The translations under genes were made by a program, and so were the position numbers. The notes beneath the pieces are model-generated. The model saw nothing but the letters and a program-made list of their open reading frames with translations, searched no databases and was not told the origin of the DNA. Of a stretch of 34,886 bases of DNA, positions 19,080 to 30,928 are shown in pieces (position 1 is the first letter of the stretch; each line of letters begins with the position of its first letter). The DNA comes from Thermomonas fusca DSM 15424 (lineage in GTDB: Bacteria > Pseudomonadota > Gammaproteobacteria > Xanthomonadales > Xanthomonadaceae), in assembly GCF_000423885.1 (NCBI RefSeq), contig NZ_AUIV01000030.1, positions 1-34,886 on the forward strand, in the 5' to 3' direction.

Positions 19080-19331
19080 GCAGTTGTGCACAGCCGTGAA
19101 GAAGCGGTCACAAATGTCGGTTTCACGTTAACGGCGCATGTCGCCGGCCCCGTGTTCCACGGATAAGTCGATGTTTATGAAGGGGATTGTGAATATGGCG
19201 ATTTTTTGTCCACGGGCGGGAAAGGGCGCTGTGGCGGCCCTCGCGCAGGCATGGCCGGGCCCCATGCACAGACTTATCCACAGTCGATGTGGATAAGCAC
19301 GCTTTCCGAGCAATAACAGCCACTTGCGTGG
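19080..19331. repeat. DnaA-box module, copy B
   Basis: It begins with GCAGTTGTGCACAGC (19080-19094), identical to copy A, and continues with GCACAG (19266-19271), the second inverted DnaA pair, TTTCCG and AACAGCCACTTGCGTGG (19315-19331). It ends 69 bases before the priA start codon. Further on, GGCTTGAC (19023-19030) after copy A lines up with GGCTAGAC (19385-19392) after copy B, so the whole stretch may be an old tandem duplication of about 360 bases. Confidence 0.7.
19274..19296. promoter_or_regulatory. Inverted pair of perfect DnaA boxes, copy B
   Basis: TTATCCACA (19274-19282) and TGTGGATAA (19288-19296) face each other across 5 bases (GTCGA), exactly 360 bases after copy A. The pair lies 104 bases before priA, close enough for DnaA to affect its transcription. 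Confidence 0.8.
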
Positions 19332-19387
19332 ATGACGTTAGCGCGTGGTCAGGTATGCGCCGCAACCTGAACGGATGCCGGCGGGGC

Positions 19388-19393
19388 TAGACT
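19388..19393 (+). promoter_or_regulatory. -10 element TAGACT of priA, leaderless arrangement
   Basis: TAGACT ends 7 bases before the priA ATG, so the transcript would begin at or next to the start codon. No Shine-Dalgarno sequence is present, in keeping with a leaderless mRNA. Confidence 0.45.
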
Positions 19394-19400
19394 TGCCGCG

Positions 19401-21605
<2,205 letters not shown>

Positions 21606-21624
21606 TCCTTCGCGGCCGCAGTCC

Positions 21625-21630
21625 TACAAT
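21625..21630 (+). promoter_or_regulatory. -10 element TACAAT of the transaldolase gene
   Basis: TACAAT differs from the consensus TATAAT at one position and lies in the 54-base gap after priA, giving a leader of about 23 bases before the GTG start of tal. No clear -35 element is seen. Confidence 0.5.
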
Positions 21631-21659
21631 GCGCAGCCCCATGCCGCACCGGACCGTCC

Positions 21660-22601
21660 GTGAAGTCCCAGCTTGAACAGCTCCGCACGCATTCCGCCGT
21701 GGTCGCCGACACCGGCGACATCGAGGCCATCGCCCGCTTCATGCCGATGGACGCCACCACCAATCCGTCGCTGCTGCTGAAGGCCGCGGCGCTGCCGGGC
21801 TATGCGCCGCAGCTGGCGGCCAGCGCCGCGGCGGCCGGCGGCGACGACCCGGTTGGCGACGCCTGCGACCGGCTGGCGGTGGCGATCGGCAGCGAGATCG
21901 TCAAGCTGATCCCCGGCCGCGTGTCCACCGAGGTCGATGCGCGCCTGAGCTTCGATACCGAGGCCACCGTGGCCAAGGCGCGGCGGCTGGTGCGGCTGTA
22001 CGCCGACGCCGGCATCGGCAGCGACCGCCTGCTGATCAAGATCGCCGCCACCTGGGAAGGCATCCGCGCCGCCGAGCAGCTGCAGCGCGAAGGCATCCAC
22101 TGCAACCTGACCCTGCTGTTCTCGTTCGCGCAGGCGGTGGCCTGCGCCGAGGCCGGCGTCTATCTGGTTTCGCCCTTCGTCGGCCGCATCCTCGACTGGC
22201 ACCTGGCCAACGGCATGGCGCCGCCGGCCACGCCGCAGGACGACCCCGGCGTGCAGTCGGTCACGCGCATCTGGCAGTACTACAAGCAACACGGCTACGA
22301 CACCGTGGTGATGGGCGCCAGCTTCCGCAACACCGGCCAGGTGCTGGCGCTGGCCGGCTGCGACCGGCTGACCATTTCCCCCGAACTGCTGGCCGAACTG
22401 GAGCGCTCGGACGCCCCGGTGGCGCGCGCGCTGGACGACGAGGGCAACCGTCTGGTGCCGCCCGCGGCGCTGGACGAGGCCGGCTTCCGCGCCCGCCACG
22501 ACGAGGACGCGATGGCGCGCGAGAAGCTGGAGGAAGGCATCCGCAAGTTTGCCGCCGACCAGCAGCAGCTGGAAGCGCTGCTGGCGGCGCAGCTTGGCTG
22601 A
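21660..22601 (+). CDS. tal: Transaldolase
   Basis: A 313-residue cytoplasmic pentose-phosphate enzyme that moves a dihydroxyacetone unit between sedoheptulose 7-phosphate and glyceraldehyde 3-phosphate. Motifs: MDATTNPSLLLKAA near residue 30, GRVSTEVDARLSFDT, and the Schiff-base Lys127 in LLIKIAATWEGI (Lys132 in E. coli TalB, 317 residues), then GIHCNLTLLFSFAQA. The start is GTG at 21660; upstream ATGs at 21629 and 21641 are out of frame. It is followed after 10 bases by the NADH dehydrogenase gene, so tal, ndh and the TRIC gene are probably co-transcribed. Confidence 0.96.
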   Translation: MKSQLEQLRTHSAVVADTGDIEAIARFMPMDATTNPSLLLKAAALPGYAPQLAASAAAAGGDDPVGDACDRLAVAIGSEIVKLIPGRVSTEVDARLSFDTEATVAKARRLVRLYADAGIGSDRLLIKIAATWEGIRAAEQLQREGIHCNLTLLFSFAQAVACAEAGVYLVSPFVGRILDWHLANGMAPPATPQDDPGVQSVTRIWQYYKQHGYDTVVMGASFRNTGQVLALAGCDRLTISPELLAELERSDAPVARALDDEGNRLVPPAALDEAGFRARHDEDAMAREKLEEGIRKFAADQQQLEALLAAQLG

Positions 22602-22611
22602 CGCCGCGGCG

Positions 22612-23883
22612 ATGGCGGCGCGGCCGCGGGTGGTGATCGTCGGCGGCGGTTTCGCCGGCCTGTGGGCGGCGCGCGCGCTGGCGTCGGCGCCGGTGGAGAT
22701 CGTGCTGGTGGATCGCGGCAACCACCACCTGTTCCAGCCGCTGCTTTATCAGGTTGCCACCGCCGGCCTGTCCGCCCCCGACATCGCCGCGCCGCTGCGG
22801 CACATCCTGCGCAGCCAGCGCAACGTGGAGGTGCGGATGGCCACGGTCACCGCCATCGACGCCGCCGGCAAGCGCATCGCGCTGGAGGATGGCGCCACCC
22901 TCGGCTTCGACTTCCTGCTGCTGGCCAGCGGCGCCACCCACGCCTATTTCGGCCACGAGCAGTGGGCGCAGCACGCGCCGGGCCTGAAGACGCTGGACGA
23001 CGCGCTGGACCTGCGCCGCAAGCTGCTGCTGGCGTTCGAGCGCGCCGAAGCGGCCAGCGACCCGGCCGAACGCGCCGCATGGCTCAGCTTCGCCATCGTC
23101 GGCGGCGGCCCCACCGGGGTGGAGCTCGCCGGCACGCTGGCGGAGATCGCCCGGCACACGCTGAAGGACGAGTTCCGCAACATCGATCCCGCCAGTGCGC
23201 GGGTGCGCCTGGTCGAGGCAGGCCCGCGGGTGTTGGCGACGTTTCCGCAGGCGCTGTCGGAGCAGGCGCAGCGGCAGCTGGAGAAGCTCGGCGTGGAAGT
23301 CTCGCTGGGCACGCCGGTCAGCGACATCAGCAGCGAGGGCTACACGCTGGGCGACGCCTTCGTGCCGGCGAAGACCGTGGTCTGGGCCGCCGGCGTGGCG
23401 GCCTCGAAGCTGGGCGCAATGCCGGGCGTGCCGCTGGATCGCGCCGGCCGGGTGCAGGTGCGGCCGGATCTGGGCGTGCCGGGGCATCCGCACATCTTCG
23501 TCGCCGGCGACCTCGCCGCCCTGGCGCAGGCCGATGGCAGGCCGGTGCCCGGAGTGGCGCCGGCGGCCAAGCAGATGGGCCGCTACGTGGCGCAGGTGAT
23601 CCGGGCGCGGCTGTCGGGGCAGGCGCCGCCGCCGCCGTTCGCCTATCGCGACTACGGCAACCTGGCCACCATCGGCCGCATGGCGGCGGTGGTGGATCTC
23701 GGCCGGCTGCGCTTCTCGGGCCTGCCGGCGTGGTGGTTCTGGCTGCTGATGCACGTGTTCTTCCTGATCGGCTTCCGCAACCGGCTGGTGGTGCTGCTCA
23801 ACTGGTGGTGGGCCTACTGGAGCTACCAGCGCGGGGCGCGGATCATCCTCGGCGAAGGCCGCGATCGGCCGGCGGCGGAGTAA
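22612..23883 (+). CDS. ndh: Type II NADH:quinone oxidoreductase
   Basis: A 423-residue single-subunit flavoenzyme that passes electrons from NADH to quinone without proton pumping. The FAD-binding motif VVIVGGGFAGLWAARAL is at the N-terminus and the NADH-binding motif FAIVGGGPTGVELAGTLAE is near residue 160. HIFVAGDLAAL, typical of the family, is near 300. The C-terminal end is hydrophobic and Trp-rich (WWFWLLMHVFFLIGF, then LLNWWWAYWSY), suited to membrane attachment. ATG at 22612 begins 10 bases after tal; a TTG start overlapping the tal end is possible. No Shine-Dalgarno sequence is evident, so translation may depend on coupling with tal. Confidence 0.94.
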   Translation: MAARPRVVIVGGGFAGLWAARALASAPVEIVLVDRGNHHLFQPLLYQVATAGLSAPDIAAPLRHILRSQRNVEVRMATVTAIDAAGKRIALEDGATLGFDFLLLASGATHAYFGHEQWAQHAPGLKTLDDALDLRRKLLLAFERAEAASDPAERAAWLSFAIVGGGPTGVELAGTLAEIARHTLKDEFRNIDPASARVRLVEAGPRVLATFPQALSEQAQRQLEKLGVEVSLGTPVSDISSEGYTLGDAFVPAKTVVWAAGVAASKLGAMPGVPLDRAGRVQVRPDLGVPGHPHIFVAGDLAALAQADGRPVPGVAPAAKQMGRYVAQVIRARLSGQAPPPPFAYRDYGNLATIGRMAAVVDLGRLRFSGLPAWWFWLLMHVFFLIGFRNRLVVLLNWWWAYWSYQRGARIILGEGRDRPAAE

Positions 23884-23892
23884 CCCAATCCC

Positions 23893-24507
23893 ATGTCCAC
23901 CCTGTTGCTCGTGTTCGACCTGATCGGCACCTTCGTGTTCGCGCTCAGCGGCGCCACCCTGGCGGTGCGGCAGCGGCTGGACCTGTTCGGGGTGCTGGTG
24001 CTGTCCTGCGCGGCGGCGGTGTCCGGCGGCATCGTCCGCGATGTGCTGATCGGCGCGCACCCGCCGGCCGCGCTGGCCGACTGGCGCTATCTGGTCACGG
24101 CGATGCTGGCCGGGTTGGCGACGTTTCGCTGGCATGGCGCGATCGAGCGCCTGCGCAATCCGGTGCAGCTGTTCGACGCCGCCGGCCTGGCGCTGTTCGC
24201 GGTACTCGGCACCGGCAAGGCGCTGGCGTTCGGGCTGTCGCCGTTCGCGGCGACCCTGCTGGGGATGACCACCGGCATCGGCGGCGGCATCGCCCGCGAC
24301 GTGCTGGTGGCTCGGGTGCCGGTGGTGCTGCAGGCGGAGCTGTACGCGGTGGCCGCGCTGGCTGGCGGCGGCGTGGTGGCGCTGGCCGCCGTGCTGCAGC
24401 TGCCGCAGCAGCCGGCGATGGTGGTCGGCGCGCTGGCCTGCTTCGGCCTGCGCTGGATGGCCTTGCGCCACGGCTGGCGGCTGCCGGTGGCGCGCGCGCG
24501 CGAATAG
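23893..24507 (+). CDS. TRIC-family (UPF0126/YadS-like) membrane channel protein
   Basis: A 204-residue integral membrane protein made of two homologous halves, each with three helices and a glycine-rich signature: SGGIVRDVLIG in the first half and GIGGGIARDVLVA in the second. This duplicated pattern defines the bacterial trimeric intracellular cation channel (TRIC) family, shown in other bacteria to form trimeric K+/Na+-type channels; others are proposed as glycine-related transporters. It starts 9 bases after ndh and is probably translated from the same mRNA. The physiological role here is unknown. Confidence 0.92.
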   Translation: MSTLLLVFDLIGTFVFALSGATLAVRQRLDLFGVLVLSCAAAVSGGIVRDVLIGAHPPAALADWRYLVTAMLAGLATFRWHGAIERLRNPVQLFDAAGLALFAVLGTGKALAFGLSPFAATLLGMTTGIGGGIARDVLVARVPVVLQAELYAVAALAGGGVVALAAVLQLPQQPAMVVGALACFGLRWMALRHGWRLPVARARE

Positions 24508-24528
24508 TTGCGTCTTCTCGCCAAACAA

Positions 24529-24554
24529 AACGGCCCGGATCGCTCCGGGCCGTT
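24529..24554 (-). terminator. Rho-independent terminator of rpoH (convergent with the TRIC gene)
   Basis: A perfect 11-bp stem (24529-24539 with 24544-24554, core CGGCCCGGA) closes a TCGC loop. On the minus strand the stem is followed by TTTTGTTTGG, a good T-tract, so it mainly ends rpoH. On the plus strand the tract is poor, but the hairpin could still act on the tal-ndh-TRIC transcript. Confidence 0.85.
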
Positions 24555-24578
24555 CGTGTATTCAACGATGCGCTTGGC

Positions 24579-25445
<867 letters not shown>

Positions 25446-25464
25446 GGTTTCCCTCATGGGTTCG

Positions 25465-25491
25465 ATTCTAGCAGTCGCCATTTGTGACTGC
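25465..25491 (-). promoter_or_regulatory. Promoter region of rpoH with inverted repeat
   Basis: TAGAAT on the minus strand (25465-25470) is a near-consensus -10 element, 19 bases upstream of the rpoH ATG. Immediately upstream GCAGTC (25471-25476) and GACTGC (25486-25491) form a perfect inverted repeat across 9 bases, overlapping the -10/-35 spacer, where a bound protein would block polymerase. No good -35 box is seen. Confidence 0.45.
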
Positions 25492-25652
25492 TGTTCACGC
25501 CGGTAGTTCACAGTCGTTTCACGGTTGGAACAATGGCAGCAGGCTTCCGTTCAGGAAATCCCGACCTATCCGGCCGAGGTGGGGACGGATTCGCGGCCTG
25601 CAAGCCCGACGCGCGCTTGACAGCATGCAGGCGCGCCTCGATCCTGCGCCCA

Positions 25653-25737
25653 TTCCGAGGGGAGCCCCGTACGGGGCTGAGAAAGCGTCGAGCTGACCCT
25701 TGCACCTGATCCGGGTCATGCCGGCGTAGGAACGGAA
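25653..25737 (+). promoter_or_regulatory. TPP riboswitch (THI element)
   Basis: The aptamer is recognised by its conserved core: GGGGAGCCCC hairpin region, CTGAGA (25677-25682), ACCC, ACCTGAT (25704-25710), and CCGGCGTAGGAA. The outer stem P1 pairs TTCCG (25653-25657) with CGGAA (25733-25737). TPP binding should lower expression of the thiamine operon that starts at thiC, 82 bases downstream. Confidence 0.95.
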
Positions 25738-25787
25738 AAACCACGCCGCGTGCGCCGCGCCGCGTGCCGTTGCATCGTCCAATCCCC

Positions 25788-25819
25788 GGATCTCCCGCCG
25801 TTTCACGAGGAGGAGATCC
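25788..25819 (+). promoter_or_regulatory. Shine-Dalgarno-sequestering hairpin in front of thiC
   Basis: GGATCTCC (25788-25795) is perfectly complementary to GGAGATCC (25812-25819), which directly precedes the thiC ATG and overlaps the Shine-Dalgarno sequence AGGAGG (25808-25813). The 16-base loop carries the rest of it. This is a likely expression platform acting on translation start; no terminator-type hairpin with a T-run is visible. Confidence 0.6.
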
Positions 25820-27636
<1,817 letters not shown>

Positions 27637-27640
<4 letters not shown>

Positions 27641-28605
27641 GCGCGCGCGTGCGCGTGCTGGGCGCCGGCGTGGGCGGCTTGGCGGCGGCACTGGAACTGG
27701 CGCAGGCAGGCGCGGAAGTGGAGGTGCTGGAAGCCGGCAGCCAGCCCGGCGGCGATGGCGCCAGCCGGTTTGCCGGCGGCATGCTGGCGCCGTGGTGCGA
27801 ATGCGTCAGCGCCGAACCCGTCGTCGCCGAGCTTGGCCGGCAGGCGCTGGAGTGGTGGCCGCGGCAGTTTGCCGGCACCGTCCGCAACGGTACGCTGGTG
27901 CTGGCGGCCGCGCGCGATGTCGGCGAGCTGAAGGCGTTCGCCAATCGCAGCGAACGCTTCCAGCGGCTGGATGGCGACGGCATCGCCGCGCTGGAGCCGG
28001 ATGTGGCCGGACGTTTCCGCCACGGCCTGTTGTTCGCCGACGAGGCGCACCTCGACCCGCGCGCCGCGCTGGCGGCGCTGGCGCAGCGGCTGGGCGAACT
28101 GGGCGTCGCCATCCGCTACGGCGTCGATGCGCGCGGCCAGGCCGACGACGGCCGCATCGTGCTGGACTGCCGTGGCTACGCCGCCCGCGACCGCCTGCCG
28201 GAGCTGCGCGGGGTGCGCGGCGAGATGCTGCTGCTGCACAGCGACGATGTGCAATTCGCGAGGCCGATCCGGCTGCTGCATCCACGCGGCATGCACTATC
28301 TGGTGCCGCGCGGCGACGGCCTCTACATGCTCGGCGGCAGCATGCTGGAAAGCGACGATGCCGGCGCGATCAGCGCGCGCTCGCTGATGGAGCTGCTCAA
28401 CGCCGCCTACGCGCTGCATCCGGCGCTGGCCGAAGCGCGCATTGTCGAGCTGGGCCACGGCCTGCGCCCGGCCTTCCCCGACAACCTGCCGCGGCTGGAA
28501 CAGCGCGATGGCCGCTGGCATCTCAACGGGCTGTTCCGCCACGGCTACCTGCTGGCGCCGGCGCTGGCGCGGCAGGCCGCCGCGCGCCTGCTGGAGGCGG
28601 TGTGA
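27637..28605 (+). CDS. thiO: FAD-dependent glycine oxidase ThiO
   Basis: A 322-residue flavoenzyme of the D-amino-acid oxidase fold. It oxidises glycine to the imine (dehydroglycine) used for thiazole synthesis. The N-terminal FAD-binding motif GAGVGGLAAALELAQAG and the following acidic residue in VEVLEAGS are clear, and the C-terminal GHGLRPAFPDNLP and LFRHGYLLAP segments fit the family. It is somewhat shorter than the B. subtilis enzyme (369 residues). ATG at 27637 overlaps the thiC stop by 4 bases, and its TGA shares a base with the thiS ATG, so translation is coupled on both sides. Confidence 0.92.
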
Positions 28606-28802
28606 TGCAGCTGCTCGTGAACGGCGAAACCCGCCGGGTCGAAGCCGCCACGCTGGCGCAGGCGCTGCTGGAACTGGGCTATCGCGACGCGCATGTCGCC
28701 ACCGCGCTCAACGGCGTGTTCGTGCCCGCCGGCCAGCGCGCGGCGCAGGCGCTGGGCGACGGCGATGCATTGGAAATCCTCGCCCCGATGCAGGGAGGTT
28801 GA
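28605..28802 (+). CDS. thiS: Sulfur carrier protein ThiS
   Basis: A 65-residue ubiquitin-like carrier. It ends in Gly-Gly, the residue pair that is adenylated and thiocarboxylated to deliver sulfur for the thiazole ring. The MQLLVNGE start and the GDALEILAPMQGG end match the family. The last two codons, GGA GGT, also form the Shine-Dalgarno sequence of thiG, which begins one base after the thiS stop codon. The adenylating enzyme ThiF is not in this window. Confidence 0.95.
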   Translation: MQLLVNGETRRVEAATLAQALLELGYRDAHVATALNGVFVPAGQRAAQALGDGDALEILAPMQGG

Positions 28803-28803
28803 G

Positions 28804-29574
28804 ATGCAGGTGTACGACGTCGAAATTGGTTCGCGGCTGTGGCTGGGCAGCGCCCGCTATCCCTCGCCGGCAATCCTGTCCGAAGCGGTGCGCGGCGCGG
28901 GCTGCGACGTGGTGACGGTCTCGCTGCGCCGCGAAAACGCGCAGGCCGGCGCCGGGCAGGCGTTCTGGGCGCTGATCCGCGAGCTGGGCGTGCGCGTGCT
29001 GCCCAATACCGCCGGCTGCCATTCGGTGAAGGAGGCGGTGACCACCGCGCAGATGGCGCGCGAGGTGTTCGACACCGGCTGGATCAAGCTGGAAGTGCTG
29101 GGCGCAGGCGAGCTGCTGCAGCCGGACGTATTCGGGCTGGTGGAAGCGGCGCGGCTCCTGTCCGACGATGGCTTCCAGGTGTTCCCATACACCACCGCCG
29201 ACCTCGGCGTGGCCGAACGCCTGCTCGACGCCGGCTGCAGGGTGCTGATGCCGTGGGGCGCGCCGATCGGCAGCGGCCGCGGGCTGGCCGACCCGTTCGC
29301 GCTGCGCGCGCTGCGTGCACGCTTCCCCGATATCCCGCTGGTGGTCGATGCCGGCCTGGGCCTGCCTTCGCACGCGGCGATGGCGATGGAGCTGGGCTTC
29401 GATGCGGTGCTCGCCAATACCGCGGTGGCGCTGGCCGCCGACCCGGTGCGGATGGCGCGCGCGTTCGCCGATGCGGTGTGCGCCGGTGCCGCCGCGCATG
29501 CCGCAGGACCGATGCCGGTGCGCGACTTCGCCGAGGCTTCCACCCCGGTCATCGGTCAGGCCTGGCGCGCATGA
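28804..29574 (+). CDS. thiG: Thiazole synthase ThiG
   Basis: A 256-residue TIM-barrel enzyme that joins deoxyxylulose 5-phosphate, dehydroglycine from ThiO and sulfur from ThiS into thiazole phosphate. The Schiff-base lysine is Lys95 in GWIKLEVLG; further family segments are NTAGCHSVKEAV, LMPWGAPIGSGRG and NTAVALAADPVRMA. The ATG at 28804 is preceded by GGAGGT, which lies inside the thiS coding end. The stop overlaps the thiE start by 4 bases. Confidence 0.97.
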   Translation: MQVYDVEIGSRLWLGSARYPSPAILSEAVRGAGCDVVTVSLRRENAQAGAGQAFWALIRELGVRVLPNTAGCHSVKEAVTTAQMAREVFDTGWIKLEVLGAGELLQPDVFGLVEAARLLSDDGFQVFPYTTADLGVAERLLDAGCRVLMPWGAPIGSGRGLADPFALRALRARFPDIPLVVDAGLGLPSHAAMAMELGFDAVLANTAVALAADPVRMARAFADAVCAGAAAHAAGPMPVRDFAEASTPVIGQAWRA

Positions 29575-30179
29575 GCCGGCTCGATCCGTTCTACCCGGTC
29601 CTCGATAGCGCCGCCTGGGTGCAACGCCTGCTGCCGCTTGGGGTCAGGCTGGTGCAGCTGCGGATCAAGGACACGTCGGACGAACGGCTGCGGGCGGAAA
29701 TCCGCGCCGCGCTGGGGGCCTGTCGCGCGCACGCCGCGCAGCTGGTGGTCAACGATCACTGGCGGCTGGCGCTGGAGGCCGGCGCGGACTTCGTCCACCT
29801 CGGCCAGGAAGATCTGCAGGATGCCGATCTGCCGACGCTGCGCCGGCGCGGCGTGCGGCTTGGCATCAGCACCCACAGCGAGGCCGAACTGGAGCGCGCG
29901 CTGGCGCTGGCGCCGGACTACATCGCGCTGGGCCCGGTATATCCCACCATGCTGAAGCAGATGCCGTGGTCGCCGCAGGGCCTGCCGCGTCTTGGCGAGT
30001 GGAAAAGCAAGATCGGCGCGCTGCCGCTGGTGGCGATCGGCGGCATCACCCTGGAGCGCGCACAGGGTTGTTTCGATGCCGGTGCCGACGCGGTTGCGCT
30101 GGTCAGCGACATCACCCGTCACCCTGATCCCGACGCCCGCACCACGGCCTGGCTGCAGGCCACGCGGGCGCGGGCATGA
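29571..30179 (+). CDS. thiE: Thiamine-phosphate synthase ThiE
   Basis: A 202-residue TIM-barrel enzyme that couples HMP-pyrophosphate with thiazole phosphate to give thiamine monophosphate. Motifs: GVRLVQLRIKD near residue 24, VNDHWRLALEAGADFVHLGQ, YIALGPVYPTM, and the phosphate-binding VAIGGIT. It overlaps thiG and thiD by 4 bases each. Confidence 0.96.
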   Translation: MSRLDPFYPVLDSAAWVQRLLPLGVRLVQLRIKDTSDERLRAEIRAALGACRAHAAQLVVNDHWRLALEAGADFVHLGQEDLQDADLPTLRRRGVRLGISTHSEAELERALALAPDYIALGPVYPTMLKQMPWSPQGLPRLGEWKSKIGALPLVAIGGITLERAQGCFDAGADAVALVSDITRHPDPDARTTAWLQATRARA

Positions 30180-30928
30180 AACCGCTGGTGCTGAGCATCG
30201 CCGGCTCCGATTCATGCGGCGGCGCCGGGCTGCAGGCGGACCTGGCCGCCTTCGCCGCGCTGGGCGTGCGCGGGGCCACCGCGATCACCGCGGTGACCGC
30301 GCAGAACCGCAGCGGCGTGCGCGCAGTGCAGGTGTTGCCCGCGGCGCTGGTGCGCGATCAGATCGATGCGGTGTTCGAGGAGGAGCCGGTGCGCGCGGTC
30401 AAGCTGGGCATGCTGGCGGAAGCGTCGATCATCGAGGCGGTGGCGGCCAGCCTGCGCCAGCATCGCGCGCACGCGGTGGTCATCGATCCGGTGATGATCG
30501 CCAGCTCTGGTGCGCGGCTGCTGCGCGCGGATGCGGTGGTCGCGCTGCGCCGCGAGCTGCTGCCGCTGGCCGACTGCCTGACTCCCAACCTCGACGAGGC
30601 CGCCGCGCTGCTGGACGTGCCGCGCGCGCAGGACGAGGCGCAGATGCTGGAACAGGGCCGCGCGCTGCTGGCGCTGGGGCCGCGCGCGGTGCTGATGAAG
30701 GGCGGCCACGCGCCGCTGGCGGAGGCGGTGGACCTGCTGGTGCAGCCGCGGGCAGTGCAGCGTTTCGCGGCGCCGTGGATCATCGGTGCCGATGGCCACG
30801 GCAGCGGCTGCACGCTGTCGGCGGCGGTGGCGGCCGGGCTGGCGCTGGGCGATGGGCTGGAGGTGGCGGTGGGCGCCGCCAAGCGCCATCTGGGCCGCTG
30901 GCTGGGCGAGCGTTTCAGGCCGTTGTAA
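30176..30928 (+). CDS. thiD: Hydroxymethylpyrimidine/phosphomethylpyrimidine kinase ThiD
   Basis: A 250-residue ribokinase-fold enzyme that phosphorylates HMP and HMP-phosphate, making the pyrophosphate used by ThiE. Motifs: SIAGSDSCGGAGLQADLAAF, AVTAQN, DPVMIASSG, LMKGGHAP and the anion-hole segment GADGHGSGCTLSAAVAAGLA with its catalytic Asp. Last gene of the operon; its 3' end overlaps the convergent ung gene by 14 bases, and no terminator is visible between them. Confidence 0.96.
   Translation: MKPLVLSIAGSDSCGGAGLQADLAAFAALGVRGATAITAVTAQNRSGVRAVQVLPAALVRDQIDAVFEEEPVRAVKLGMLAEASIIEAVAASLRQHRAHAVVIDPVMIASSGARLLRADAVVALRRELLPLADCLTPNLDEAAALLDVPRAQDEAQMLEQGRALLALGPRAVLMKGGHAPLAEAVDLLVQPRAVQRFAAPWIIGADGHGSGCTLSAAVAAGLALGDGLEVAVGAAKRHLGRWLGERFRPL

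Larger units (their letters stand above)
18610..19400. other. 790-base non-coding region with clustered DnaA boxes upstream of priA
   Basis: No plausible gene is seen on either strand. It is less GC-rich than its surroundings in places (18,805-18,825 around GATTTTAAATC, and 19,161-19,210). It holds four perfect TTATCCACA boxes in two inverted pairs, two TTGTGCACA boxes, and a looser TTGTCCACG at 19,206-19,214. The boxes follow a pattern repeated at about 360 bases (separate entries). This resembles a DnaA-binding regulatory or replication-linked locus, for example a DnaA-titration or DARS-like site, or DnaA control of priA. No dnaA, dnaN or rpmH is nearby, so it is not the usual oriC location. 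Confidence 0.75.

Noticed and set aside
18654..19166. Short open frames within the DnaA-box region on both strands
   Set aside because: They cross the repeated DnaA boxes, have no ribosome sites, no recognisable protein pattern and differ between the two repeat copies.
18610..19400. This region as the chromosomal oriC
   Set aside because: The box cluster is suggestive, but dnaA, dnaN, rpmH and gyrB are absent, and Xanthomonadaceae oriC is known to lie by dnaA. Kept as a DnaA-binding locus of unknown role.
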